Origin: Sphingomonas sp. 67-36
GTDB lineage: Bacteria; Pseudomonadota; Alphaproteobacteria; Sphingomonadales; Sphingomonadaceae
Reading direction: 5' to 3'
Assembly (NCBI GenBank): GCA_001897375.1
Contig: MKSU01000009.1
Coordinates: forward strand, 62,001-126,000
DNA length: 64,000 nt
The notes beneath the pieces were generated by a model. It saw only the letters and a list, made by a program, of their open reading frames with translations. It was not told the DNA's origin and ran no database searches. The position numbers and the translations under genes are program-made. Positions 47,448 through 58,835 of this stretch are shown piece after piece. Every line of letters starts with the position of its first letter. Position 1 is the first letter of the stretch.

Positions 47448-47722
47448 TCCTCCCGTTGCTTCTCGCAGCGGTTCAGGCGCCGCCCGCGCAGCACGATGTC
47501 GTCGTGGCCGCGCTGCACCGATTGCGGATCGCGACGCAGGTCGAGGGCGGCAAGGTGAAGGCGTGTCAGGCGCGCGTGTCGAGCGGCGACGCCGAGATCG
47601 ACCGCACCGCCTGCGAGGCCACCGTCGCCTGCTTCAACGGCGGCGTCACGCAACCCGAGCCGCTCGCCGATTGCGTCGAGGTGAAGGTGGCTGCTTTCGT
47701 GCGCAAGAGGGACGGGCAATGA
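47444..47722 (+). CDS. Small four-cysteine protein inside the SUF operon, function unknown
   Basis: A 92-residue protein not recognised as a known family. It starts from a GTG that overlaps the sufB stop by four bases (GTGA) and ends overlapping the sufC start by four bases (ATGA), so the spacing argues strongly that it is real. The N-terminus [14 protein letters not shown] is hydrophobic and could be a short export signal, but lacks basic residues. Four cysteines (41, 57, 63, 77) could bind metal or form two disulfides. Residues 18-90 look like one small folded domain. A role in Fe-S assembly is suggested only by position. Confidence 0.75.
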   Translation: MILPLLLAAVQAPPAQHDVVVAALHRLRIATQVEGGKVKACQARVSSGDAEIDRTACEATVACFNGGVTQPEPLADCVEVKVAAFVRKRDGQ

Positions 47723-48489
47723 ACCCGGATATTCTGGAATCGAACATGCTGAAGATTGAAAACCTCCACGCCGAAATCGACGGCAAGCCGATCCTCAAGG
47801 GCCTCAACCTCGCGATCGACGCGGGCGAGATCCACGCGATCATGGGGCCGAACGGCGCGGGCAAGTCGACGCTCGGCTATGTTCTCGGCGGGCGTCCCGG
47901 CTATGAGGTGACCGAAGGCACCGTGACCTTCGACGGGCAGGACCTGCTCGCGCTGGAGCCGCATGAACGCGCCGCCGCCGGGCTGTTCCTCGGCTTCCAA
48001 TATCCGGTGGAGATTCCGGGTGTGTCGAACGTCCAGTTCCTGCGCGAGAGCCTCAACGCCCAGCGCAACGCGCGCGGCGAGAAGCCTTTGTCGGGCGGCG
48101 AGTTCCTCAAGCTCGCCCGCGCCGAGGCGGACGCGCTCGCGCTGCCGCAGGACATGCTCAAGCGCCCGGTCAACGTCGGCTTCTCCGGCGGCGAGAAGAA
48201 GCGCAACGAGATGGTGCAGATGGGCATCATCGACCCGAAGTTCGCGATCCTCGACGAGACCGACTCCGGCCTCGATATCGACGCGCTGCGCGTCGTCGGC
48301 GAAGGCATCAACCGCATCATGCGGCGCCCTGACAAGGCGGTGCTGCTCATCACCCATTACCAGCGCCTGCTCGATTACGTGCGGCCCGATTTCGTGCATG
48401 TGCTGGCGGACGGCCGCATCACCCGCTCCGGCGGGCCGGAGCTGGCGCTGGAGCTGGAGCGCGAGGGCTATGCCGAGGCGGCGGCCTGA
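47719..48489 (+). CDS. sufC: Fe-S assembly ATPase SufC
   Basis: An ABC-type ATPase of 256 residues. Walker A GPNGAGKST is at 43-51, the signature FSGGEKKRNE near 155 and Walker B AILDETDSGLDID near 180, with an H-loop in LLITHYQRLL. SufC dimerises on SufB and SufD and drives conformational change during cluster assembly. It starts in a four-base overlap with the small cysteine gene; a second ATG ten codons later (MLKIEN) aligns with some homologues and is an alternative start. Its stop shares one base with sufD. Confidence 0.97.
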   Translation: MNPDILESNMLKIENLHAEIDGKPILKGLNLAIDAGEIHAIMGPNGAGKSTLGYVLGGRPGYEVTEGTVTFDGQDLLALEPHERAAAGLFLGFQYPVEIPGVSNVQFLRESLNAQRNARGEKPLSGGEFLKLARAEADALALPQDMLKRPVNVGFSGGEKKRNEMVQMGIIDPKFAILDETDSGLDIDALRVVGEGINRIMRRPDKAVLLITHYQRLLDYVRPDFVHVLADGRITRSGGPELALELEREGYAEAAA

Positions 48490-49562
48490 TGAACGCGGTG
48501 CTCGACCTTCCCTCCACCCGTGAGGAGGCGTGGCGCTGGGCCGATCTCGGCGGGCTGGCGGCGGCCGCCGCGCTCGCGCCGGTCGCGTGGCGGGAGGCGG
48601 ATTTCCTCGACCTGCCCGGCGCGCGGCTCGTGTTCGTGGACGGTGTGCTGGACGAGGGTCGCAGCAAGCTCCACCGCGTCACGATCGGCCCGATCGTGGC
48701 GAGCGATCACCCGCTCGGCCGCCGCGCCGCAGGGAGGGGCTGGTCGCTGCGCCTTGACGCGGAGGCGGCGGCGCATCCGGTGCAGATCGTCCATATCGCC
48801 ACCGCCGGCGAGAGCCACCTGCCGGCCGAGATCGTGCTCGCCGACGACGCGGTGGCGGAGGTGGTGGAAACCTTCGTCGGCGCTGGCTGGGCGAACCGCT
48901 TCACTCGCGTGACATTGGGCCGTGGCGCGCGGCTGATGCGCTCGGTGCGGCTGCTCCAGCCGGCGGGCTTCGTCTCGCTGCGCGAGGAGGCGACGGTCGG
49001 CGCGGCGGCCAGCCTCGTCACCGTCTTCTTCGGCGCGGGCGGGCAGGGCAGCCGGATCGACGCGGAGCTGACGCTGGCTGGCGAGGGCGCGTTCGTCGAT
49101 TACGGCGGCGCGCTGCTGACGCGCGACGAGCAGAAGCAGGAATGCGCTGTCGCCGTCCGCCATGCCGAGCCGAACGGCACGAGCAACCAGACGTGGCGCG
49201 CTGTCGCCGCCGATCGCTCGCAGGCCAGCCTTGCCGCCCGCGTCGAGGTCGCGCGCCATGCGCAGAAGACCGACGGCGAGCAGAGCCTGCGCGGCCTGCT
49301 GCTCGATCGCACCGCGACCGTGAACCTCAAGCCCGAGCTGGAGATTTTCGCCGACGACGTAAAATGCGCCCACGGCGCGACGGTCGGCGAGCTGGACCGG
49401 CGCGCGCTGTTCTATCTCGAAAGCCGCGGCATCCCGCCGGCGCGGGCGGAAGCGCTGCTGACCCATGCCTTCGTCGCCGATGCGCTCGACCGGATCGGGC
49501 ATGAGGCGGTGCGCGCGGTGTTCATCGCCGACGCCGACGCGTGGCTGGAGGCGGCGCTATGA
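48489..49562 (+). CDS. sufD: Fe-S assembly protein SufD
   Basis: SufD, 357 residues, the paralogue of SufB that completes the SufBC2D scaffold and is needed for iron acquisition. The right-handed beta-helix core includes GEGAFVDYGGALLTRDEQKQ interrupted by variation near residue 200 and the conserved DDVKCAHGATVGELD near 288, with the functional cysteine and histidine. It is a little shorter than E. coli SufD. It overlaps sufC by one base and sufS by four bases. Confidence 0.95.
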   Translation: MNAVLDLPSTREEAWRWADLGGLAAAAALAPVAWREADFLDLPGARLVFVDGVLDEGRSKLHRVTIGPIVASDHPLGRRAAGRGWSLRLDAEAAAHPVQIVHIATAGESHLPAEIVLADDAVAEVVETFVGAGWANRFTRVTLGRGARLMRSVRLLQPAGFVSLREEATVGAAASLVTVFFGAGGQGSRIDAELTLAGEGAFVDYGGALLTRDEQKQECAVAVRHAEPNGTSNQTWRAVAADRSQASLAARVEVARHAQKTDGEQSLRGLLLDRTATVNLKPELEIFADDVKCAHGATVGELDRRALFYLESRGIPPARAEALLTHAFVADALDRIGHEAVRAVFIADADAWLEAAL

Positions 49563-50770
49563 CCGTCACTGCCGCCGAACGCGCGCTCGACGTGCTGGCC
49601 GATTTCCCGGCGATCCCACCCGGCTGGGCCTATCTCGACACCGCCGCCACCGCGCAGAAGCCGCGCCCGGTGATCGACGCGATCGCGCGCGCTTATGGCG
49701 AGAGCTATGCCACGGTGCATCGCGGCGTCTATCAGCGCTCCGCCGACATGACGCTGGCCTATGAGGCGGCGCGGCGGCGCGTGGCCGGGTTCATCGGTGG
49801 CCAGCCCGACGAATGCGTCTTCGTGCGCGGCGCGACCGAGGGGATCAACCTCGTCGCACAATGCTGGGCCGGGACGCAGCTCAAGGCCGGCGACCGCATC
49901 CTGCTCAGCCAGCTCGAGCATCATTCGAACATCGTGCCGTGGCAGATGGTCGCCGAACGGGTCGGCGCCGCGATCGACGTGGTGCCGCTCACCCCCGACC
50001 AGCGCATCGACCTCGACGCGATGGCGGCGATGCTGCGGCCCGAGCACAAGCTCGTCGCGCTGGCGCATGTCTCGAATGTGCTCGGCTCGGTGCTCGACGT
50101 GCGGCGCGCCGCCGATCTGGCGCACGGGGTCGGCGCGAAATTGCTGATCGACGGCTGCCAGGCGGTGCCGCGCATGGCGGTGGATGTCGCCGCGCTCGGC
50201 TGCGATTTCTACGTCTTCTCCGGCCACAAGCTCTACGGCCCGACCGGGATCGGCGTGCTGTGGGGCCGGGCCGAGCTGCTCGACGCGATGCCGCCCTTTC
50301 AGGGCGGCGGCTCGATGATCGACCGCGTGACCTTCGCGCGCACCACCTACGCCCCGCCGCCGACCCGCTTCGAGGCGGGGACGCCGCATATTGTCGGCGT
50401 GCTCGGCCTCCACGCCGCGATCGATTATGTCGAGGGCATCGGCCTCGACCGCATCCACGCGCATGAAACGGCGCTGGTGGCGGACGCGCGCGCGCGGCTG
50501 GCGCGGCTCAATTCGGTGCGGCTGTTCGGGCCGGAGGATGCCGCCGGCATCGTCTCCTTCGAGGTGGCGGGGGTGCATCCGCACGACGTCGGCACCATAT
50601 TGGACGAGGCGCAGGTGGCGATCCGCGCCGGCCATCATTGTGCGCAGCCGCTGATGGACGCGCTGGGCGTCCCCGCCACCGCGCGGGCCAGCTTCGGCGT
50701 CTACAACAATGCGGCGGACATCGACGCACTGGTCAAGGGTATCGAGCGAGTGACGAGGATTTTCGGATGA
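49559..50770 (+). CDS. sufS: Cysteine desulfurase SufS
   Basis: A 403-residue group II cysteine desulfurase. The PLP lysine is Lys224 (FSGHKLYGPTG) and the persulfide-forming cysteine is Cys361 (RAGHHCAQP), a short loop typical of SufS. It releases sulfur from cysteine for cluster assembly, usually with SufE or SufU; neither is encoded in the window. The start is the ATG at 49559, four bases before the sufD end. It overlaps sufT by four bases. Confidence 0.97.
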   Translation: MTVTAAERALDVLADFPAIPPGWAYLDTAATAQKPRPVIDAIARAYGESYATVHRGVYQRSADMTLAYEAARRRVAGFIGGQPDECVFVRGATEGINLVAQCWAGTQLKAGDRILLSQLEHHSNIVPWQMVAERVGAAIDVVPLTPDQRIDLDAMAAMLRPEHKLVALAHVSNVLGSVLDVRRAADLAHGVGAKLLIDGCQAVPRMAVDVAALGCDFYVFSGHKLYGPTGIGVLWGRAELLDAMPPFQGGGSMIDRVTFARTTYAPPPTRFEAGTPHIVGVLGLHAAIDYVEGIGLDRIHAHETALVADARARLARLNSVRLFGPEDAAGIVSFEVAGVHPHDVGTILDEAQVAIRAGHHCAQPLMDALGVPATARASFGVYNNAADIDALVKGIERVTRIFG

Positions 50771-51225
50771 GCGACCCGATCCGCATCGAGGAAGTTGACG
50801 CGGTATCCGCTCCGCCCAGGGCGCGGGTGGAGGATGCGCGTGGCACGTTCGAGCGCAAGCGCGACTATCTCGCCGGCTTCCTCTCCCAAAAGCCGGAGGG
50901 CGACGCGCCGGGCGAGCCGGGCGGCGCGCTGTATGAATCGGTGATCGACGCGCTCAAGGAAATCTATGACCCGGAAATCCCGGTCAACATCTACGATCTC
51001 GGGCTGATCTACGGGGTCGAGGTGACCGAGGATGGCCACGCCGCGATCACCATGACGCTCACCACGCCGCATTGCCCGGTCGCCGAATCCATGCCCGGCG
51101 AGGTGGAGATGCGCGTCAGCGCGGTGCCCGGCGTCGGCGTGGTCGACGTGAACCTCGTCTGGGACCCGCCGTGGGACCCGGCCAAGATGTCCGACGAGGC
51201 GCGGCTCGAACTGGGGATGTTGTGA
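50767..51225 (+). CDS. sufT: SUF-associated MIP18/DUF59 protein SufT
   Basis: A 152-residue protein whose C-terminal 100 residues form a MIP18-type domain: VIDALKEIYDPEIPVNIYDLGLIY, split here by the usual variation, and TTPHCPVAESMPGE with its conserved cysteine. SufT homologues help mature Fe-S proteins. The first 45 residues are charged and probably flexible. The ATG at 50767 overlaps the sufS stop by four bases, and its TGA shares one base with sufA. Confidence 0.94.
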   Translation: MSDPIRIEEVDAVSAPPRARVEDARGTFERKRDYLAGFLSQKPEGDAPGEPGGALYESVIDALKEIYDPEIPVNIYDLGLIYGVEVTEDGHAAITMTLTTPHCPVAESMPGEVEMRVSAVPGVGVVDVNLVWDPPWDPAKMSDEARLELGML

Positions 51226-51581
51226 TGAGCGAGGTCAAGACCCGCGTCCGCCCCGCCGCGCTGATTCTCACGCCGGGCGCGGAGGCACGCATCGCCGATC
51301 TGATGGCGAAGGCGCCCGAGGGGGCGATCGGCGTCAAGCTCTCCACCCCGCGCCGCGGCTGTTCCGGCCTTGCCTATTCGGTCGATTACGTCACCGAGGC
51401 GAAGCCGTTCGACGAGAGGATCGAAACGCCGGGCGGCACGCTCTTCGTCGATGGCGGCTCGATCCTCTATCTTGTCGGCTCGACGATGGACTGGGTGGAG
51501 GACGATTTCACCGCCGGCTTCGTCTTCAACAATCCGAACGCCAAGGGGTCGTGCGGCTGCGGCGAGAGCTTCACGGTCTGA
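51225..51581 (+). CDS. sufA: A-type Fe-S carrier SufA
   Basis: A 118-residue HesB/IscA-type carrier with the three invariant cysteines Cys46 (RRGCSGLAY), Cys110 and Cys112 (GSCGCGESF). It accepts clusters from SufBCD and transfers them to apoproteins. The ATG shares a base with the sufT stop. It is the last gene of the overlapping operon; 30 bases separate it from phosphoglucomutase on the same strand, so read-through is possible. Confidence 0.97.
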   Translation: MSEVKTRVRPAALILTPGAEARIADLMAKAPEGAIGVKLSTPRRGCSGLAYSVDYVTEAKPFDERIETPGGTLFVDGGSILYLVGSTMDWVEDDFTAGFVFNNPNAKGSCGCGESFTV

Positions 51582-54726
<3,145 letters not shown>

Positions 54727-54802
54727 CTCTTTCCTCCGCCACGCTGTTTCCCGGACGCTCGGCCATTTCCCGATTCCGGTCAACGCTGCTAGGCCTTCGC
54801 CA

Positions 54803-56302
54803 ATGCGGGATGAGTTCGATCTGCTGATCGTCGGGGGCGGCGTCAACGGCGCGGGGATCGCGCGCGACGCGGCGGGGCGCGGCCTGTCCGTGCTGCTGGT
54901 CGAGCAGGACGATCTGGCGAGCTACACCTCCTCCGCCTCGACCAAGCTGATCCACGGCGGGCTGCGCTATCTCGAATATGGCGAGTTCCGGCTGGTGCGC
55001 GAGGCACTGATCGAGCGCGAGTTGCTATGGGGCATGGCGCCGCACATCATCTGGCCGGCGCGCTTCGTCCTGCCGCAGACGCATTCGCCGCGTCCGGCTT
55101 GGATGGTGCGGCTGGGGCTGTTCCTCTACGACCATCTCGGCGGGCGCAAGAAGCTGCCGGGGACGGAGACGATTCGGCTCGATCGCAGCGCTTACGGCGC
55201 GGGGCTGGCCGATCCGCGCGGCACGGCCTTCGTCTATTCGGACTGCCGCGTCGACGACAGCCGGCTGGTCGTGCTCAACGCGCGCGACGCGGCGGATCGC
55301 GGCGCGGATATCCGCACCCGCACCCGGCTGATCGACGCGCGGCGCGAGGGGGCGGGCTGGACCGCGACGATCGCCGACGCCGGTGGGGAAAGCGAAGTCC
55401 GTGCCCGCGTGCTGGTCAACGCCGCCGGGCCGTGGGTGGCGGACGTGCTGGCGCGGGTGCCCGGCGCGCGGACCGATCGCGGCGTGCGGCTGGTGAAGGG
55501 CAGTCATATCATCGTGCCGCGTCTGTATGAGGGCGACCACGCCTTCATGTTGCAGAACGCCGATCGCCGCATCGTCTTCACCTTGCCCTATGAGGGGCAA
55601 TTCACGCTGATCGGCACCACCGACGAGCCGTGGGAGGGCGCGCCTGCCCGAGCGTCGATCGACGCGGAAGAGACGCGCTACCTGCTCGACACGGTGAACG
55701 ATTATTTCGCACACCGGCTGGGCGAGGCGGATATCGTATGGAGCTACGCCGGCATCCGTCCGCTCTATGACGACAAGGCGGGAAGCGCCTCCGCCGTGAC
55801 GCGCGATTACGTGCTCGATCTCGACGCGGGGGAGGGGCGCGCGCCGATGCTCAGCGTGTTCGGCGGCAAGATCACAACCTATCGCAAGCTCGCCGAGCAC
55901 GCGATGCAGCATCTCGCGCGCCATCTGCCCGACGCCGGCCCGGCATGGACGGCGGGCGCGGCGTTGCCGGGGGGCGATATGCCGGGGGCCGATTTCGACG
56001 CCTTCCTCGCGCGTGTCGGGCGGGAGCGGCCGGACCTGCCGCCCGCGCTGCTGTGCCGGCTCGCTCAGGCCTATGGCACGCGGATCGACGCGCTGCTCGG
56101 CGATGCGGCGACGCTCGCCGATCTGGGTGAGGACATCGGCGGCGGTTTGACTGTGCGTGAGGTGGATTATCTCGTCGCGCATGAATGGGCACGGACGGCT
56201 GAGGACGTGCTGTGGCGCCGCAGCAAGCTCGGGCTGCATGTGCCCGCCGACACTGCGGAGCGCCTAGCCGCCCGGCTGGAACGCGGCGCTCTCAGCCGCT
56301 AA
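54803..56302 (+). CDS. glpD: Aerobic glycerol-3-phosphate dehydrogenase
   Basis: A 499-residue FAD-dependent, membrane-associated dehydrogenase that oxidises glycerol 3-phosphate to dihydroxyacetone phosphate and feeds the quinone pool. The FAD-binding motif LIVGGGVNGAGIARDAAGRG is at residues 6-25, and STKLIHGGLRYLE near 50 and VFGGKITTYRKLAEHA near 355 are characteristic. A C-terminal alpha-helical domain follows. The ATG at 54803 is the family start, while the open frame extends upstream without meaning. It is divergent from glpK; 10 bases separate its end from the next gene. Confidence 0.97.
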   Translation: MRDEFDLLIVGGGVNGAGIARDAAGRGLSVLLVEQDDLASYTSSASTKLIHGGLRYLEYGEFRLVREALIERELLWGMAPHIIWPARFVLPQTHSPRPAWMVRLGLFLYDHLGGRKKLPGTETIRLDRSAYGAGLADPRGTAFVYSDCRVDDSRLVVLNARDAADRGADIRTRTRLIDARREGAGWTATIADAGGESEVRARVLVNAAGPWVADVLARVPGARTDRGVRLVKGSHIIVPRLYEGDHAFMLQNADRRIVFTLPYEGQFTLIGTTDEPWEGAPARASIDAEETRYLLDTVNDYFAHRLGEADIVWSYAGIRPLYDDKAGSASAVTRDYVLDLDAGEGRAPMLSVFGGKITTYRKLAEHAMQHLARHLPDAGPAWTAGAALPGGDMPGADFDAFLARVGRERPDLPPALLCRLAQAYGTRIDALLGDAATLADLGEDIGGGLTVREVDYLVAHEWARTAEDVLWRRSKLGLHVPADTAERLAARLERGALSR

Positions 56303-56312
56303 GCCTATCGAT

Positions 56313-57458
56313 ATGTCCGCCATCATCGATCCGTTCCACGCCATCGCCATCAGCCGCACCGCGCACCGCCTCGCTTCGGAGGGGCGGCCGGTGATCCATA
56401 TGGAGTTCGGCCAGCCTTCCACCGGCGCTCCGCAAGCCGCGATCGCTGCGGCGCATCGCGTGCTCGACAATGATCCGATGGGTTATTGGGAGAGCGGCGC
56501 GCTGAAGGCGCGGATCGCGCGCCATTATGCCGAGACGCAAGGCGTGACGGTCGATCCTGAGCAGGTGATCCTCACCTGCGGCGCCTCGCCCGCGCTGGTG
56601 CTGGCGCTGTCATGCCTGTTCGCGCCGGGCGAGCGGGTGGCATTCGCGCGGCCCGGCTATGTCGCCTATCGCAACACGGTGAAGGCGCTTCATCTTGAAC
56701 CCGTGGAGATCGGTTGCGGCGAGGCGGAGCGGTTCCAGATCACCGCCGCCGCGATCGAGCGGCTCGATCCCGCGCCGCACGGCCTGATCCTCGCGAGCCC
56801 CGCCAACCCGACCGGCACGATCATCGCGGCGGAGGAGATGGCGGCGATCGCGGCCGTGTGCCGCCGGCGCGGCATCCGCATCGTCTCCGACGAAATCTAT
56901 CACGGGCTGAGCTATGTCGGGCCGGCACGCTCGATGCTGCGCGACGATCCGGGCGCGCTGATCGTCAACAGCTTCTCGAAATATTTCAGCATGGCCGGGT
57001 GGCGGCTCGGCTGGCTGATGGTGCCGCCCGGCCTGATCGACGCGGCGCGCGCACGGATGGGCAATCTGTTCCTCACCCCGCCGTCGCTGGCGCAGCACGC
57101 CGGGCTCGTCGCGTTCGACGAGCGCGACGAGCTTGAGGGACATATCCGCACATATGCGCGCAACCGCGAGCTGCTGCTCGCCGCGCTGCCCGCGCTCGGC
57201 CTCAAGCGGATCGCGCCGCCGGACGGGGCGTTCTATATCTATGCCGACGTCGGCCATCTGACCGACGACAGCATGGATTTCTGCATGAAGCTGCTGCTCG
57301 ACACCGCGATCGCCACCGCGCCGGGGATCGATTTCGACCCGATCGACGGCCACCGCTTCATGCGCTTCAGCTTCGCGGTGTCGACCGATCGGGTCGAGGA
57401 GGCGCTGCGTCGCCTCACCCCCTGGTTTGCGGCGCAGGGGGCCGTGTCGGCAGCGTAG
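56313..57458 (+). CDS. Class I/II PLP-dependent aminotransferase
   Basis: A 381-residue fold-type I aminotransferase. The PLP lysine is Lys223 (NSFSKYFSMAGWRLGW), with SPANPTG at 162-168 and SDEIYHGLSY near 192 as further cofactor contacts. It resembles aspartate- or alanine-type aminotransferases, and the amino acid substrate cannot be assigned. It follows glpD by 10 bases on the same strand and ends 12 bases before the convergent universal stress protein gene. Confidence 0.9.
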   Translation: MSAIIDPFHAIAISRTAHRLASEGRPVIHMEFGQPSTGAPQAAIAAAHRVLDNDPMGYWESGALKARIARHYAETQGVTVDPEQVILTCGASPALVLALSCLFAPGERVAFARPGYVAYRNTVKALHLEPVEIGCGEAERFQITAAAIERLDPAPHGLILASPANPTGTIIAAEEMAAIAAVCRRRGIRIVSDEIYHGLSYVGPARSMLRDDPGALIVNSFSKYFSMAGWRLGWLMVPPGLIDAARARMGNLFLTPPSLAQHAGLVAFDERDELEGHIRTYARNRELLLAALPALGLKRIAPPDGAFYIYADVGHLTDDSMDFCMKLLLDTAIATAPGIDFDPIDGHRFMRFSFAVSTDRVEEALRRLTPWFAAQGAVSAA

Positions 57459-57470
57459 AGACGCCTCGCG

Positions 57471-58271
57471 TCAGTGCCCGAGCACCATCGGCAGGCTGCA
57501 CGCGGTCAGCATCGCGCGGGTAACGCCGCCGAACAGCGCCTCGCGCATCGGATGGTGGCCATAGGCGCCCATCACGATATAGCTCGCGCCGAACTTCTCC
57601 GCCGCGAGCCGTACCGACACCGCGATACTGCCCTCGTCGGCGATCGACTCGATCTCCGCGCGGATGCCGTGGCGCGACAGATAGGTCGCCAGATCCTCCA
57701 TCGGGATCGCGCTGGAATCGAGATCGCCGACCTGCACCACCTTCACCGCCTCGGCGAGCGCCAGCAGCGGGACGGCACGCTGCACCGTCGCCATCGCGCG
57801 TTCCGATCCGTCCCATGCGATCAGTGCCTTGCCCGCCGCTTCGAACCCCTCGCAGGTATCCGCCACCGCCACGACCAGCGCGCGGGTGTGGGAGAGGACG
57901 TTGGTCGCGAAATAGCGCATGTCGATCGGGTCGGAGCGTTCCAGCCGGCGGTTGAGCACGACCAGATCGGCGATGCGCGCCGCGTCGAACAGGCAGGTCG
58001 GCAGATAGCCCGATGACTCGACCCAGCTCCAGTTGACGCCTTCTGCGGCGAGGCGCGGTTCGATCCGGGCCTTGTGCGCGGCCTCCTCGGCGCGCTCCTC
58101 GGCGACCATCATCACCACGCCGTCGCCACCCGCCGGGCCGACGACCATCGGCAGCGGCAAGGCGCTGAGGCATTCGAGGTGTCCGTCGAGCGCGCGGGTC
58201 AGGTCCAGCGCGGCCTGCAGGCGGGATTCCTGCCCGGCATCGTCGTGGACCAGCAGCAGAATGTTCTTCAT
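57471..58271 (-). CDS. Universal stress protein, two tandem UspA domains
   Basis: A 266-residue protein of two UspA folds, one at about residues 1-140 and one at 150-266. The second keeps the nucleotide-binding pattern MGAYGHHPMREALFGGVTRAML; the first is more divergent (VVLNRR instead of the glycine-rich loop), so ATP binding may be limited to the second half. Such proteins support survival in stationary phase or low oxygen. The ATG at 58271 has a ggagg site 6 bases upstream. An FNR/FixK-like half palindrome lies about 180 bases upstream. Confidence 0.9.
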   Translation of the reverse strand: MKNILLLVHDDAGQESRLQAALDLTRALDGHLECLSALPLPMVVGPAGGDGVVMMVAEERAEEAAHKARIEPRLAAEGVNWSWVESSGYLPTCLFDAARIADLVVLNRRLERSDPIDMRYFATNVLSHTRALVVAVADTCEGFEAAGKALIAWDGSERAMATVQRAVPLLALAEAVKVVQVGDLDSSAIPMEDLATYLSRHGIRAEIESIADEGSIAVSVRLAAEKFGASYIVMGAYGHHPMREALFGGVTRAMLTACSLPMVLGH

Positions 58272-58599
58272 GACTTGCCTCCTTCGGCGGGTGAGGTGCG
58301 GCAGCGCGGGCGCGGATGCCCGGGACGCTGCCACCGCCGCCCTCGCGGGTTGAACGATCATCGCATGCCTTGGCTCATTCGGCCCTCGACATCCGCCGTT
58401 GGTGATAGGGGCCGGAGCGGGGGAAGCATTGCGCGCGGTCAAGGCGCGGCTTGACGGGCATCAAATCCAGCCGCGCGCGCCGTCTTGCGCGCCGCCGCCC
58501 GCGCGGCTATTGCCCCGGCCGCGCCTTGGCGAGATTCCAGCGGTAACGAGCGCTGGATAGCCATCGAGGTCCGCGAAAAGGCGATGCCTTTCAAGGTAT
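58272..58599. other. Intergenic region between the stress protein gene and tRNA-Gly
   Basis: No convincing gene is visible in these 328 bases. The stretch holds the promoter side of the universal stress protein gene, including the FNR-like site at 58451-58464, and a highly GC-rich stretch around 58465-58520. The promoter of the tRNA is presumably within the last 60 bases but no clear elements could be picked out. Confidence 0.6.
58451..58464 (-). promoter_or_regulatory. FNR/FixK-like box TTGAC-GGGC-ATCAA
   Basis: The 14-base sequence matches the FNR/FixK consensus TTGAT-N4-ATCAA at nine of ten positions. It lies 180 bases upstream of the universal stress protein start, whose homologues are often controlled by FNR-type oxygen regulators. 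The distance is large for class II activation, so the assignment is tentative. Confidence 0.4.
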
Positions 58600-58673
58600 G
58601 CGGGTGTAGCTCAATGGTAGAGCAGAAGCTTCCCAAGCTTACGACGAGGGTTCGATTCCCTTCACCCGCTCCA
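58600..58673 (+). tRNA. tRNA-Gly (anticodon CCC)
   Basis: A complete cloverleaf: acceptor gcgggtg/cacccgc, D-arm gctc-aatggta-gagc, anticodon arm gaagc-ttcccaa-gctta with CCC at 58632-58634, T-arm gaggg-ttcgatt-cccttc and encoded CCA (58671-58673). The outer pair of the anticodon stem is mismatched (G-A). The sequence is very close to other bacterial tRNA-Gly(CCC) genes. The region on its 3' side looks like inserted accessory DNA. Confidence 0.97.
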
Positions 58674-58835
58674 AAATCCTATCTGGCGATGGCTGCCAGA
58701 GGTTAAAAAATCTCTGATTTTCAGCTAGTTTAAGGCAATCACGGGTTGTCGGTGATCGCCTCTACCTGCCTGCAATCGCGGACGATGGGGGCCTAATTTG
58801 GGGGCTTCGCGAAGCCGCTAGAGAATCGAGGCCCC
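58674..58835. other. Junction between tRNA-Gly and the accessory genes
   Basis: AT-richer non-coding DNA directly downstream of the tRNA, with tttaaggc and a ggcctaatttggggg stretch of the kind often left beside tRNA-targeted integrations. No integrase gene is present in the window. At 58787-58794 and 58829-58836 a pair of gggggcct/aggccccc arms encloses the 14-base palindrome ggcttcgcgaagcc (58803-58816); this sits right after the TetR stop and may be its terminator. Confidence 0.5.
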
